A stretch of DNA of 64,000 nt from Alphaproteobacteria bacterium (GCA_033762625.1 JANRLI010000007.1:87541-151540); one strand, 5' to 3'. Counted from the first letter of the stretch, positions 47,882-57,214 are shown. Program-made: numbers and translations. The notes: generated by a model not told the origin, from the sequence alone.

Positions 47882-48610
47882 ATGAAACCAGTCATCCTCA
47901 TCACCCGTGCAATTGAACACGCTACTGCGACGCAAAAGGATGTGGAGGCGCTTGGAGCGGATACGCTGCTAGCCCCGCTGATGGATATTCAGCCTGTAAA
48001 GGGTGTCGAGCCGATTTCCGCAACAACATCAGCGCTAATTATCACCAGCCGTAATGCGTTGGCGGGTATAAAAAACCTCGCCAATATTGAAACAATCCCG
48101 ATGTTTATTGTGGGTAAAGAAACGGCAACCTTGTTCAAAGATGCAGGCTTTAAACATATAGTGGCTACTGCCGAGCAATCGGCCGATTTACCGCGCCTTA
48201 TCAAGGCGTCGGTACAACCCCATGCTGGCGCGCTGCTGCATATTACTTCAGAACATGCGCATACCGAATTTTATGAACCATTGCTGGATGCGGGCTTTGG
48301 GATTGACCAGCGCCTTGTCTATACAGCTGACGCGATAAAGCAGTTTGACGAGGCAACGCAAGCGGCAATACAGCACAATAAACTGTCAGGGGTACTGTTT
48401 TATTCGGCCCGAACGGCGGATATTTTCAATGGCCTGATTACAGCCGCCGGGTTACAGGCAAGCACCAAACAGTTAAGCGCATTTTGCTTGAGCAATGCGG
48501 TTGCGGCCGCACTGGATAAAGCAGGATGGAAATCGCTTTTCGTTGCAAAATCACCCACTCATCAGGCGATGATGGATTGTTTAAGGGATTGTCTTGCAAA
48601 AGGCCTTTGA
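47882..48610 (+). CDS. hemD: Uroporphyrinogen-III synthase
   Basis: 242 residues of the bilobed HemD family, which is poorly conserved; supporting landmarks are ITRAIEHATATQKDVEALGA at the N-terminus, SALIITSRNALAGI, and a C-terminal FYSARTADIFNGLI segment. It cyclises hydroxymethylbilane with inversion of ring D. It follows hemC by 14 bases, which supports the call. Confidence 0.9.
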   Translation: MKPVILITRAIEHATATQKDVEALGADTLLAPLMDIQPVKGVEPISATTSALIITSRNALAGIKNLANIETIPMFIVGKETATLFKDAGFKHIVATAEQSADLPRLIKASVQPHAGALLHITSEHAHTEFYEPLLDAGFGIDQRLVYTADAIKQFDEATQAAIQHNKLSGVLFYSARTADIFNGLITAAGLQASTKQLSAFCLSNAVAAALDKAGWKSLFVAKSPTHQAMMDCLRDCLAKGL

Positions 48611-48652
48611 AAGCCACATTCTACTGATAGTTCAATTGATTGGTGGTTTAGC

Positions 48653-49765
48653 ATGACTAATGAAAATTCCTCCAGCTCCTCGCTGATGAAATCCAATTCA
48701 ACGATTAATCCAAAGTCGCCGCACATTCCCGGCACAACGCGCGCAACGATTGCATTTATTTTCTCGCTGCTTGCACTGGGCATTTCGGGTTATCAGTTAT
48801 GGTCAACTGCCGATGTGCGTGAAGGCAAGGTGGTATCGCCGTTAATGACCGAAAAGTCATCAAGCGATATGGAAAGCCGTTTAAAAGCGCAAGAAAATAC
48901 CCTGACGGTGATGAATGACACGTTCAAAAAGCAATTCGATACCTTGCAGCAAAAGCTTGCTGAAATACCCGCACCTTCAAAAGACACAGCGGAGCTTTCA
49001 GGCACTGCCGCTGCTGTAAATATCAAAATGGCAGATTGGGAAAAGCAAAACGCCGAATTGCGCCAACAAATTAAAGCGGAACTATTGGCTAAATCAAAAA
49101 ACATAGCAGCTCTTGCAGTGTTGGAACACATCACGCGCAAGGCGCAGTTGGGGCTATCGTTCCAGAATGATGTAAAGGAACTGGAAGCAACCATCATTCC
49201 CAATGAAACATCGGCTCATGCCTATAATTTGTTGAAAGGGTTTGATAAGCCGCTAACGTCTGACACGGCTTTATTAAACGGGCTTCATGCGCTCACGCCT
49301 GATTTTCTTGCGCGTGAAAAACTGGATAAGGCCGATGGGCTGATGGATAAAATTGGCATTCAGCTGCAAAAGCTGGTGGTCGTGCGCAAGAAAAACGGGC
49401 AGGTGGATGATGGTACCCCCATCGGCAAATCGCTGGATGAATTGCAGACCGCAATTGTTACGGGCGATTGGCCCAAAGCAACCAGCATCGCTTCCACGTT
49501 TGCTGAGAAAAACACGGTGCAATTACCCAAGGGATTTGCTGAGTGGCAGGAAAAGCTGCGTGACCGCGCCTTGACGGAAGAAGCGGTAAATGCGCTTCAG
49601 CATCTTGTTTTGAATGATTTGAAGGATGTCAGCATTCCTGTTGCCGAACCAACAATGTCGGCATCACCAGTGGCTGCGCCTGTAGAAAAGCCGCTAATTA
49701 AAAAGGTTCCCGAAAAAGTACAGGAAAAAGTACAAGAAAATACACCTGAGGAACCCGTCAATTGA
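48653..49765 (+). CDS. Mitofilin-like inner-membrane protein (COG4223 type)
   Basis: 370 residues. The N-terminus is polar and Ser-rich, then one membrane helix (about 26-46). A coiled-coil (about 75-150) leads to a helical domain that resembles bacterial mitofilin/HemX-like proteins, which often lie between hemD and hemY in Alphaproteobacteria. It probably projects into the periplasm; its last residues are Pro/Lys/Val-rich repeats (EKVQEKVQE). The stop overlaps the next start (TTGA). A role in membrane organisation is inferred from the family. Confidence 0.85.
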   Translation: MTNENSSSSSLMKSNSTINPKSPHIPGTTRATIAFIFSLLALGISGYQLWSTADVREGKVVSPLMTEKSSSDMESRLKAQENTLTVMNDTFKKQFDTLQQKLAEIPAPSKDTAELSGTAAAVNIKMADWEKQNAELRQQIKAELLAKSKNIAALAVLEHITRKAQLGLSFQNDVKELEATIIPNETSAHAYNLLKGFDKPLTSDTALLNGLHALTPDFLAREKLDKADGLMDKIGIQLQKLVVVRKKNGQVDDGTPIGKSLDELQTAIVTGDWPKATSIASTFAEKNTVQLPKGFAEWQEKLRDRALTEEAVNALQHLVLNDLKDVSIPVAEPTMSASPVAAPVEKPLIKKVPEKVQEKVQENTPEEPVN

Positions 49766-51054
49766 TTAAATTACTCGTATTCCTTTTAAAGATAATTTTG
49801 GTCGTCTTTGTTGCCGTTTGGGTGGCAGAGCGTGCTGGCCGAATTACCTTTGAATGGAAGGATAGTGTTATTGAAACATCGGCTGCGCTAGCGCTAGGTG
49901 TTGTGGTTTTACTCATTATAATTTCATACAAAACCGCGAAAACCGTTGCGGCTATTCGTAATACGCCGCGCCTTTATCGTATGCACACGCACTTGCGCCA
50001 GCAACGCTTGGGACAAAAAATGTTGACCGATGCGATTGGCGCATTTTCCGAACAGAAAAAAGTCAAGGGTGCGAAGTTCCTGCGTAAGGCTGAAAAGCTG
50101 CTTGGCCCATCGCAGATTGTCGATCTGGTAAAATCCCATGTGGGGCAATCTGTTATTGAACCCACGACCAGCACGGTTGCCGAAGCAAGCTCACCCTATG
50201 CCTGGAAACAAATCATTGAACAACATCTCCGTGATAACAAGCAGGGGGAGGCGTTGCAGGCAGCCACCAGTTTTGCCGATAAGCATCCCCAATTGCCGCT
50301 AGCAAAAAAATTATTGTTTGATGTATTGGTGCGCCAGCGCAGCTGGGAAAAAGCAATGCAAACGCTGGAACAGCTTCGTGCCAATCACAGCATGCCCCGC
50401 AAGGAATGGCGCGACACCAAGGCCGCTTTGCTTACTGAACGTGCCAGAGAAGCGCTGGAACACAATCACGCAAGCCAGGCATTTGAAATGACCTTGCAGG
50501 CTGACCGTATGCACCCCAACTGGGTGCCAACAGTACTGACATCAGCACGCGCGCTTGCCAAGCAAGATAAGGCAAAGGAAGCAGCGGCGCTCATTGAACG
50601 TGCGTGGCCCAATTGCGCGCATGAACAATTGGGTGATTTGTATTTAAGTTTAAAAACCGGCCGCAGTGATTTGCAAAAAGCTCAAGCTGCAGAAAAACTT
50701 GCCAAAAGCAATATGGGTAATGCGGATTCAAAATTACTCGTTGCGCGCGCACTGACCAAAGCAGGCCTTTGGGGCCAAGCGCGCAGTTATGCTAAAGCGC
50801 TGGCCGATAGCCATCCGCGCCGCGATTATTATGATTTGCTCGCGCATATCGAAGATATTCAAACGAATGATAAAGCTGCCGTGGCACGATGGAAAAATCT
50901 GGCAGTTTCCGCGCCGCCAGATGAAGCATGGGTGTGCATATCCTGCAAACAACCCCACGGCGAATGGCAGGGCATTTGTGCATCCTGTAACGGCTTCAAT
51001 ACATTGCAATGGTCAACACCACTGCACAAACAATCCATTGGGAATAAGGCTTAA
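49762..51054 (+). CDS. hemY: HemY-like TPR membrane protein with C-terminal zinc ribbon
   Basis: 430 residues from a TTG start; GAGGAA lies 8 bases upstream and the TTG overlaps the preceding stop. Two membrane helices (about 5-20 and 38-58) precede a TPR-rich region (about 95-370). The C-terminus has a rubredoxin-like zinc ribbon, Cys392, Cys395, Cys406 and Cys409 (CISC and CASC), similar to that in LapB. HemY_N-type proteins are linked to haem clusters; a scaffold role is likely. Its stop shares TTAA with the convergent gene. Confidence 0.9.
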   Translation: MIKLLVFLLKIILVVFVAVWVAERAGRITFEWKDSVIETSAALALGVVVLLIIISYKTAKTVAAIRNTPRLYRMHTHLRQQRLGQKMLTDAIGAFSEQKKVKGAKFLRKAEKLLGPSQIVDLVKSHVGQSVIEPTTSTVAEASSPYAWKQIIEQHLRDNKQGEALQAATSFADKHPQLPLAKKLLFDVLVRQRSWEKAMQTLEQLRANHSMPRKEWRDTKAALLTERAREALEHNHASQAFEMTLQADRMHPNWVPTVLTSARALAKQDKAKEAAALIERAWPNCAHEQLGDLYLSLKTGRSDLQKAQAAEKLAKSNMGNADSKLLVARALTKAGLWGQARSYAKALADSHPRRDYYDLLAHIEDIQTNDKAAVARWKNLAVSAPPDEAWVCISCKQPHGEWQGICASCNGFNTLQWSTPLHKQSIGNKA

Positions 51055-51437
51055 GGTATAAGCCGTGCAAGCAGGTTTAGTGCACGGGTCCATAATGGCG
51101 TTGGCTGCGCGTAGCGATCTGCCGCAGGAACCATTCTGTAGTAGTTAGCCGCCCAAATATCATTCACGGTTGTTTCAGTCGTAACACGATATTGCAATTC
51201 TTTGCCATAAAGCAGCGTAACTATTTCATCGCTATGCGTTGCTGCAATTGAAATTGCTTCGGGCGCAACCTCTTTGATGGGACGATGTGGGCAATTACCG
51301 ACAGGTTCTATCAACATGCCGTGAACGGGCGAGCGCCAGACATTAAAAGAACCAATCACTTCATCCGCGGGTCTAGCCGTGATTGCTATTAGTTCTTGTG
51401 CAGATATTTTGGTGTCAGGACGAATAGGGGACATCAT
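51051..51437 (-). CDS. Unknown small protein
   Basis: 128 residues, soluble, no signal peptide. It has short strands and turns (TARPADEVIGSFNVWRSPVHG, EIVTLLYGKELQYRV) and a helical end (PLWTRALNLLARLIP), but no recognised motif. A GGAG site lies just upstream; two ATG codons make the start ambiguous by one. Convergent with the HemY-like gene. Confidence 0.65.
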   Translation of the reverse strand: MMSPIRPDTKISAQELIAITARPADEVIGSFNVWRSPVHGMLIEPVGNCPHRPIKEVAPEAISIAATHSDEIVTLLYGKELQYRVTTETTVNDIWAANYYRMVPAADRYAQPTPLWTRALNLLARLIP

Positions 51438-51506
51438 ATCTCCAACAGAAAAATTTATGAAATATATGAAAGGATTACTGCATTTATCGGTAAGTGTTCA
51501 AGCCAT

Positions 51507-51540
51507 AAAAAAAACCGCCTGATTTTCATCAGGCGGTTTT
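51507..51540 (-). terminator. Intrinsic terminator after the Bax-inhibitor-like gene
   Basis: A 13-base stem: AAAACCGCCTGAT (51511-51523) with ATCAGGCGGTTTT (51528-51540) around TTTC. On the minus strand it ends in eight Us, immediately after the stop at 51561. Confidence 0.92.
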
Positions 51541-51560
51541 AATAGGTTATGTAGCAGCGC

Positions 51561-52298
51561 TTAATTTCTGCGGCTGCCCATGAATTGCAGCATGTACTGG
51601 AACAGATTCACAAAGTTCAAGTACAGATGCAATGCCGATAATATGGCCAGCTTGTCATTGCTTTCGGCGCCATAGCTTTCGGAATAAGTGTCCTTGATGC
51701 GCTGGGTGTCATAAGCGGTTAAGCCCACAAATACCAGCACACCAATGCCGGAGATGATGAAGTGCATCATCGTGGAATGAAGGAATATATTCACGATGGA
51801 TGCGATGATAAGACCAATCACCGCCATCATCAGGAAGCTGCCGAATTTGGTCAAATCGGCTTTAGTTGTATATCCCCATAGCGATGTTGCAGCAAACATA
51901 CCCGCCGTTACAAAGAAGGTGTTCGCAATGCTTGCGCCAGTAAAGATGATAAAGACGCTAAACATCGAAACGCCCATCAATGCGCAGAATAGCCAGAACA
52001 TGCCTTGCAAGGTCGATGCTGAAGAACGCTGTGATACAGCGCCCATGAACAGCATGAATACCAATGGGGCAAACATGGCAACATAGCCAAGGATGGAAAT
52101 TTGGCGGGTTGCTTCGTTAAAGAAGGGTGCGTAGAGCGCTGGATTTTCACCAATCAGCCAGGCAACAAGCCCGGTGATGGCAACACCTAATCCCATGTAA
52201 TTATAGATACGTAGCATGTGGGCACGAAGGCCAGCATCCATACCTAGGCGCTCAATGGTTACACTGTCGGCACCGCGATTGAATGGGTTGTTCGTCAT
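51561..52298 (-). CDS. Bax inhibitor-1/YccA family membrane protein
   Basis: 245 residues, about seven membrane helices, N-terminus cytosolic and polar. The family's C-terminal segment GLTAYDTQRIKDTY is clear, with the conserved Asp pair that in relatives gates calcium leak. Bacterial members (YccA, YbhL) interact with FtsH or affect ion flux. AGGAG precedes the ATG. A promoter candidate and a 16-base palindrome lie upstream and a strong terminator follows, so it is monocistronic. Confidence 0.93.
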   Translation of the reverse strand: MTNNPFNRGADSVTIERLGMDAGLRAHMLRIYNYMGLGVAITGLVAWLIGENPALYAPFFNEATRQISILGYVAMFAPLVFMLFMGAVSQRSSASTLQGMFWLFCALMGVSMFSVFIIFTGASIANTFFVTAGMFAATSLWGYTTKADLTKFGSFLMMAVIGLIIASIVNIFLHSTMMHFIISGIGVLVFVGLTAYDTQRIKDTYSESYGAESNDKLAILSALHLYLNFVNLFQYMLQFMGSRRN

Positions 52299-52342
52299 TT
52301 TTTTCTCCTGTTAAACGCGAGGGTGGTTATTCGCGTACAGCC

Positions 52343-52370
52343 TATATAGTAACAGATTGTGACGATTCAA
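52343..52370 (-). promoter_or_regulatory. Promoter for the Bax-inhibitor-like gene
   Basis: On the minus strand TTGAAT (52365-52370) and TATATA (52343-52348) are 16 bases apart, giving a leader of about 38 bases. The palindrome GTTATTTGAAAATAAC (52372-52387) abuts the -35 box. Confidence 0.5.
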
Positions 52371-52371
52371 T

Positions 52372-52387
52372 GTTATTTGAAAATAAC
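52372..52387. promoter_or_regulatory. 16-base palindrome next to the -35 box
   Basis: GTTATTT and AAATAAC are perfect arms around GA. Its position directly upstream of the -35 box suits an activator or repressor site. Confidence 0.45.
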
Positions 52388-52416
52388 GATATAATTTCAA
52401 GGTGTTACTTGACCGG

Positions 52417-53673
52417 TCATTTACCTTGGGAAAGCAGGCCCATGGCCATACGGGAAAAGAATTTTTTTGCAGGCGGAATCTTTTCAATCAGTGCCAACCC
52501 AAACCGGCGAACAAGACGTAATGGCAATACATTATTTGAGAACAGTTTTACCAATATGTCGGTCGCGGTCATAAACGTGAAGTGATCAAGCTGGCGACCT
52601 GCATCATAGCGTTGCAGCAATTCATCGGCGCCCACTTCGTCTCCTGCTTTGAAACGCATCTCCACCAAATCACCCAATACGCCAATATCGCGAACGCTTA
52701 AATTAAATCCCTGTCCTGCAACGGGGTGCATGCTATGTGCAGCTTCGCCAATCAAGGCAAGGCGGGTGCTGTGCAGACAATCAGCCAGCATAAAGCGCAG
52801 CGGGTATTGCTGGCGCGGAGTTACAAGGCTTATCTCGCCAAGTGTGTCGCAGCCGCGCGCTTTCAATAAACCGATAAATTCACTTTCCGGCATGGTGCTT
52901 AGTGCTTGGGCTGTATCGGGGCGTTCAGTCCATACGATGCTGGAGCGGTTATCACTCATGGGCAATACAGCAAATGGTCCGCCGGGGTAAAAATATTCCA
53001 ACGCCAGATTACCATGCGGTTTGGTGTGCTTAATGGTAACCACCAGCGCAGTTTCATTATACGACCAATGCCTTGCTTTAATGCCCGCATGCTCTCGGCA
53101 GAATGATTTTTTACCATCCGCGGCAATCAGCAGCTTCGCGCACGGCATCGACCCATCATCCAACGCCAGTGTTACCCCGTCTTCTTCATAATGAATATCC
53201 TGAATGGTGACAGGGCAGGCGAGACGTACATTTTTCAATTCAGCAAGGCGTTCGAATAGTGCGGTGCGGAAGACCGTGTTTTCCACAATATAGCCAAATG
53301 CGGTGTCACCTGAAGCAGGGCCGGTTGCGCCACTTAGCGCAGAGGCATCGCGTACAAAAACATCCTTGCTTTCAAAATCAAGCGTCAGGGCGCTGCGCTG
53401 ATCGGCAACGCGAATATCATCAATAGGGCAGGTACTGTCTTTTATTTTTTGCCACACGCCGCAGGCATCCAGAATTTTGGTGGAGCCATAAGCGATTGCG
53501 GTGGTGCGGCCATCAAACGCTGTGCTGGTCATTTTGGCTTGCGCTTCGCGCTCAACAACCAATACATCCATCCCGGCGCTGCCAATCCGCGCAGCCATGG
53601 TAAGCCCTGCAAGGCCGCCGCCAGCGATGATGACATCATACTGCTTTTTTGAATTTATGGATGTTTTACGCAT
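52417..53673 (-). CDS. UbiH/UbiF-family FAD-dependent hydroxylase
   Basis: 418 residues. FAD-binding motifs are IIAGGGLAGLTMAARIGSAG (residues about 15-34), the middle DG pattern around LLIADGKKSF, and GEAAHSMHPVAGQGFNL near 290. The family hydroxylates the ubiquinone ring precursors; which ring position cannot be read from sequence (UbiH, UbiF, UbiL and UbiM types are similar). The stop lies within a TGACCGGTCA palindrome. It is divergent from the PII-like gene. Confidence 0.92.
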   Translation of the reverse strand: MRKTSINSKKQYDVIIAGGGLAGLTMAARIGSAGMDVLVVEREAQAKMTSTAFDGRTTAIAYGSTKILDACGVWQKIKDSTCPIDDIRVADQRSALTLDFESKDVFVRDASALSGATGPASGDTAFGYIVENTVFRTALFERLAELKNVRLACPVTIQDIHYEEDGVTLALDDGSMPCAKLLIAADGKKSFCREHAGIKARHWSYNETALVVTIKHTKPHGNLALEYFYPGGPFAVLPMSDNRSSIVWTERPDTAQALSTMPESEFIGLLKARGCDTLGEISLVTPRQQYPLRFMLADCLHSTRLALIGEAAHSMHPVAGQGFNLSVRDIGVLGDLVEMRFKAGDEVGADELLQRYDAGRQLDHFTFMTATDILVKLFSNNVLPLRLVRRFGLALIEKIPPAKKFFSRMAMGLLSQGK

Positions 53674-53675
53674 AA

Positions 53676-53702
53676 TTGACCATGGGTAATGATTGCTATA
53701 AT
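53676..53702 (+). promoter_or_regulatory. Possible promoter for the PII-like gene
   Basis: TTGACC (53676-53681) and a perfect TATAAT (53697-53702) with a 15-base spacer, shorter than optimal. It lies 69 bases before the ATG and just outside the divergent ubiH-like start. Confidence 0.35.
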
Positions 53703-53770
53703 TTAGGCCAAATCATCAAATACGCAATACTCTATACAATGCGCATTTTGTCACTTCTTGGAGCCCTTAT

Positions 53771-54109
53771 ATGAAAATGATTATTGCTGTCATCAAACCC
53801 TTTAAACTGGCCGAAGTGCGTGAAGCACTGAACGACATGGGTGTGCATGGCATGACAGTAACAGATGTGCGTGGGTATGGACGCCAAAAAGGTAACTCGG
53901 AAATGTATGTTGGCGCAGAAGCGGCAACCAGTTTTGTTAACAAAGTAAAATTTGACATTGCGGTGGAGGATAACCAAGTCGATGCCGTTGTGGACACGAT
54001 TTTGAAATCCGCCGGCAGCGGCAAAGTGGGCGATGGCAAAATCTTTGTTTACAATATCGAACAGGTTGTGCGCATCAGCACCCATGAACGTGGCGCAGCA
54101 GCCATCTAA
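53771..54109 (+). CDS. PII-like signal protein with an altered T-loop
   Basis: 112 residues, collinear with GlnB/GlnK without gaps. Conserved: KPFKL (9-13), Gly37-Arg38-Gln39-Lys40-Gly41, Lys58 (Gln39 and Lys58 bind 2-oxoglutarate), and GDGKIF (87-92, Lys90 binding ATP phosphates). Changed: Tyr51, uridylylated in enteric PII, is Ala; Arg47, which in GlnK plugs AmtB, is Val; and Arg103 in the C-loop is Ser. So it keeps the ligand sites but has lost the classical modification and AmtB contact residues. No amtB or glnA is adjacent; an MscS-type channel gene follows by 19 bases. Confidence 0.93.
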   Translation: MKMIIAVIKPFKLAEVREALNDMGVHGMTVTDVRGYGRQKGNSEMYVGAEAATSFVNKVKFDIAVEDNQVDAVVDTILKSAGSGKVGDGKIFVYNIEQVVRISTHERGAAAI

Positions 54110-54128
54110 CCATATTTTACGTGTACCC

Positions 54129-56372
54129 ATGCGGTTTTTTTCATTTGTCTTTCTACTGGTTCTATCATGTGCCGTACCTGCGTTTGCGCAGGTAGCAGCC
54201 CCAGTAGCGGCAAAAGTCGAAGAAGTTTTAAATAAGAATGAAACCAAGCTGACCGATGAACAAATGACAACGGTCATCCAGTTGCTGGAAAGCCAGCCGG
54301 AACGGGATGCGTTCCTTAACAAGCTTAAAGCGTTAAAAGCGGCAACAGCTTCAACCGATCCTGCCAAGAAAGAACCGGTTGTCCCCAGTGTGCAGGCGCT
54401 GGATGCCATTACCAATTCCATGACGGCGGCAAGCTCGACCTTCACCATGATTGTGCGAAGTTTTGCCGATTTGCCGCAAGTATCCAAATGGCTACAAAAG
54501 CAGTTTGACAGTGAACAAGCGCGTGCCGCATGGCTGAATTTCTTTGCGCAGGCAGCAGCAGCCATCGTTGCTGGTCTTGTTGCCAAATATATTGTGAAGC
54601 TGTTTTTGCGCCGCCCGCGTCGTATGCTTGCGGAATTAAAATTCGATAATCTACCATCTAAACTTGGCGCGTTTTTCGGGTATCATTTATTATCATTGTT
54701 GCCTGTCATTGGCTTTACCGCTGCCGCGTTATTCACTCTTGGCGTATTCGAACTTGAACCAAAACCTGCAAAGGCCATGGTTGCGTTTCTTGATGCGTTT
54801 ATTGTGCAGCATGTGATTACATGGGTATTGCAAATGGTTTTCGCGGAACGCGCCTCGCGGTTGCGCTTCCTGCCGCTTGCGGATGAAAGCGCAGCGTATC
54901 TGTTTGTGTGGTGTACCAGATTGTCGGCATTTATCGTATTCGGCTTTTTTCTGTCACAAGCGGCCCTTTATCTTGATGTGCCAAAAGGCTCTGTTCACGC
55001 ATTCTCGTCTTTCATGGGGCTGATGATAACACTTATGGTGGTGATTATCGTTCTGCAAAACCGTGTGCAGGTTTCAAGCTGGCTTCGCGGAAAAAATAAA
55101 GGGGAACAAACTACCTTTGTTCAATCCACACGCGAACGCGTTGCTGATGTATGGCATGTGCTGGCAATTGTATATCTGGTGATCGGGTACGTGATTGCGG
55201 CACTGGATATCGAACAGGGCTTTACAACGCTTATCAAAGCAACGCTGGTCACGGTAGTAACTTTTATTCTCTTCCGTTTTATTATTTCCAGCATCGACCA
55301 TCTGGTTGAAAAAGGCTTTGCGCTGCCCGATGAATTGAAACGTCAATTCCCGTTCCTTGAACAACGCACCAATTCCTATCTTCCTATACTGGAACGGGTG
55401 GTAAAAGCCTTTGCCTGGATTATTGGTACGCTGATTATTTTAAGCGCATGGGGCTTTGATACGGCGGCATGGTTTGCCTCACCCATCGGTAAAAAAATGC
55501 TCTCGGCGGCGGTTTCAATTACCATAACCTTGTTCATCGTTGTTGTGGCTTGGGAATTTGTCAGTAACGGTGTTGACCGTTACCTGCAAGGCGAAGATGC
55601 GCATGGTCGACGAATAGAACGCAGCGCACGCATGCGCACATTATTGCCGCTTATCCGCTATGCGTCGCATACAACGCTGATTATTATTGCAACCTTTATC
55701 ATCCTTTCCGAATTCGGGCTTGATATCACGCCGCTTCTGGCGGGTGCCGGTATCATCGGTTTGGCTGTGGGGTTTGGTGCGCAAACATTGGTGAAAGATT
55801 TTATCACCGGCCTTTTCATCTTGCTTGAAGACACGATTTCGGTTGGTGATGTGGTAAAGGTCGGTGACCATTCCGGCGTAGTTGAAACATTCACCATCCG
55901 CACCCTGCGTCTTCGTGATCTGGAAGGGCGCGTACATTCCATTCCGTTCAGTGAAGTCACAAGCATTATCAATCAGACCAAAAATTTTGCTTATGTACTT
56001 ATTGAAGTGGGTGTCGCATACGATGCGAACCTGAAGCAAGTCATGCAAATTATGAAAGACGTGGCTGATGGCATGCGCAAGGATCCGGCTTATGCGCGCT
56101 ATATATACGAAGCGATCGAGGTTTTAGGAATTGAACGCTTTGATGCATCATCCATCGCCATGCGCGCGCGCATGAAGACCGATGGTCAAAAGCAATGGGC
56201 AATTAAACGTGAATACTTTATGCGTTTGAAAATGGCCTTTGATCAAGCAAACATCGAAATTCCATATCCGATTACAACCAATATTCACACCGCACGTAAG
56301 CCTGAAGATTTAGCATTGGTTACGCAGGAAATGAATCAGGCAACGCCTGTTGATGCCAAGGTCACACCTTAA
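54129..56372 (+). CDS. Large MscS-family mechanosensitive channel
   Basis: 747 residues from the ATG at 54129; the upstream in-frame ATG at 54033 lies inside the PII gene and lacks a signal peptide. The start gives a signal peptide (FVFLLVLSCAVPAFA). A periplasmic N-terminal domain (about 25-150) precedes roughly eight to ten membrane helices. The MscS core has the pore helix region AGAGIIGLAVGFGAQTLVKD followed by FITGLFILLEDTISVGDVV and a beta domain (about 560-650). It opens with membrane tension to release solutes. Weak ribosome site, so coupling to the PII-like gene is likely. Its stop shares TTAA with the next gene. Confidence 0.93.
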   Translation: MRFFSFVFLLVLSCAVPAFAQVAAPVAAKVEEVLNKNETKLTDEQMTTVIQLLESQPERDAFLNKLKALKAATASTDPAKKEPVVPSVQALDAITNSMTAASSTFTMIVRSFADLPQVSKWLQKQFDSEQARAAWLNFFAQAAAAIVAGLVAKYIVKLFLRRPRRMLAELKFDNLPSKLGAFFGYHLLSLLPVIGFTAAALFTLGVFELEPKPAKAMVAFLDAFIVQHVITWVLQMVFAERASRLRFLPLADESAAYLFVWCTRLSAFIVFGFFLSQAALYLDVPKGSVHAFSSFMGLMITLMVVIIVLQNRVQVSSWLRGKNKGEQTTFVQSTRERVADVWHVLAIVYLVIGYVIAALDIEQGFTTLIKATLVTVVTFILFRFIISSIDHLVEKGFALPDELKRQFPFLEQRTNSYLPILERVVKAFAWIIGTLIILSAWGFDTAAWFASPIGKKMLSAAVSITITLFIVVVAWEFVSNGVDRYLQGEDAHGRRIERSARMRTLLPLIRYASHTTLIIIATFIILSEFGLDITPLLAGAGIIGLAVGFGAQTLVKDFITGLFILLEDTISVGDVVKVGDHSGVVETFTIRTLRLRDLEGRVHSIPFSEVTSIINQTKNFAYVLIEVGVAYDANLKQVMQIMKDVADGMRKDPAYARYIYEAIEVLGIERFDASSIAMRARMKTDGQKQWAIKREYFMRLKMAFDQANIEIPYPITTNIHTARKPEDLALVTQEMNQATPVDAKVTP

Positions 56373-57106
56373 CCATCAGATGCAAAATCTTCCCAACCCG
56401 TCGCCGTGAGGCGTTGTAACGCAGGAAACCGCGCTTTGTATGCCATTTTGCGGGATTGTTTTATCCAATACCCCAGATAGACAAATTCCTGCCCCTGTTT
56501 TTTTGTTTCTTCAACAAGGCGCAGGATGAGTTCTGTTCCAAGGCTGCGCTTATCAAGCAAAGGGTCAAAAAAGCTGTAAACTGCTGATGTGCCACTTGCC
56601 AATTTATCAATCAGCATCGCGCCAACGGTAATATCCGCTTTATCTTTCAGACATAGTAATGCGCCGTTTTCACTGCCTTCGTTCATCATCGCGATAAAAT
56701 CGGGCAATTGCATTTGCGCCATGTCGCTCTGGTTATGCCGTGCCTGTTGGTAGGTACTGAATAGTCCGTATAACGGTTCCGCTTCGCGGGTTGAAATCAC
56801 ATGCGTCGTCAGGTCACGGTTTTTACTGTGAATTCGTTTTAAATTTCGGGTAAGCGCAAATTCATTTGCCTTGATGCGCACAGGAACGCAGGCCATACAG
56901 GTCGGGCAGGCGGGCCTGTATATAATCGTCTGGCTGCGGCGAAAGCCAAAGGGTGTTAACTGACTGGTAAGAAGATAATCGGATGACTCATTACCCGAAA
57001 GGCGGGTAAAAATCTTCTGTTCCACCTGCCCATCCAGATAGGGGCAAGGGCTAGGCCGCGTTAGATAAAAGGGCAGTTCTTTCAGCTCTTCGCCAATAAA
57101 CGACAT
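56369..57106 (-). CDS. bpt: Aspartate/glutamate leucyltransferase-type N-end rule transferase (Bpt/Ate)
   Basis: 245 residues of the ATE family. The N-terminal region has the CPYLDGQVEQKIFT motif and the cysteine cluster RPACPTCMACVPVRI near residue 66. The C-terminal part holds GTELILRLVEETKKQG and YLGYWIKQSRKMAYKARF. It moves an amino acid from aminoacyl-tRNA to the N-terminus of proteins, marking them for ClpAP/ClpS-type degradation. Alphaproteobacterial members are usually leucyl-type (Bpt). Convergent overlap with the channel gene. Confidence 0.92.
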   Translation of the reverse strand: MSFIGEELKELPFYLTRPSPCPYLDGQVEQKIFTRLSGNESSDYLLTSQLTPFGFRRSQTIIYRPACPTCMACVPVRIKANEFALTRNLKRIHSKNRDLTTHVISTREAEPLYGLFSTYQQARHNQSDMAQMQLPDFIAMMNEGSENGALLCLKDKADITVGAMLIDKLASGTSAVYSFFDPLLDKRSLGTELILRLVEETKKQGQEFVYLGYWIKQSRKMAYKARFPALQRLTATGWEDFASDG

Positions 57107-57214
57107 AAACGAAGCCTATACCTAAAATTTGAAGCAATTCTTAAGCAGAATTCAGAGTTGGTTAAGCCGAATAAACTATATTTCTCTTATTCAATTTTTG
57201 AAAAGGGATTTTTT

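Noticed and set aside
53732..54586. 284-codon minus-strand frame over the PII-like and channel genes
   Set aside because: It lies opposite two well-supported genes with family motifs, and its translation is low-complexity Ser/Ala without a family.
57158..57214. Longer start for the gene at 57215
   Set aside because: The AAAGGGA ribosome site fits the ATG at 57215, and the extra 19 residues add no family features.
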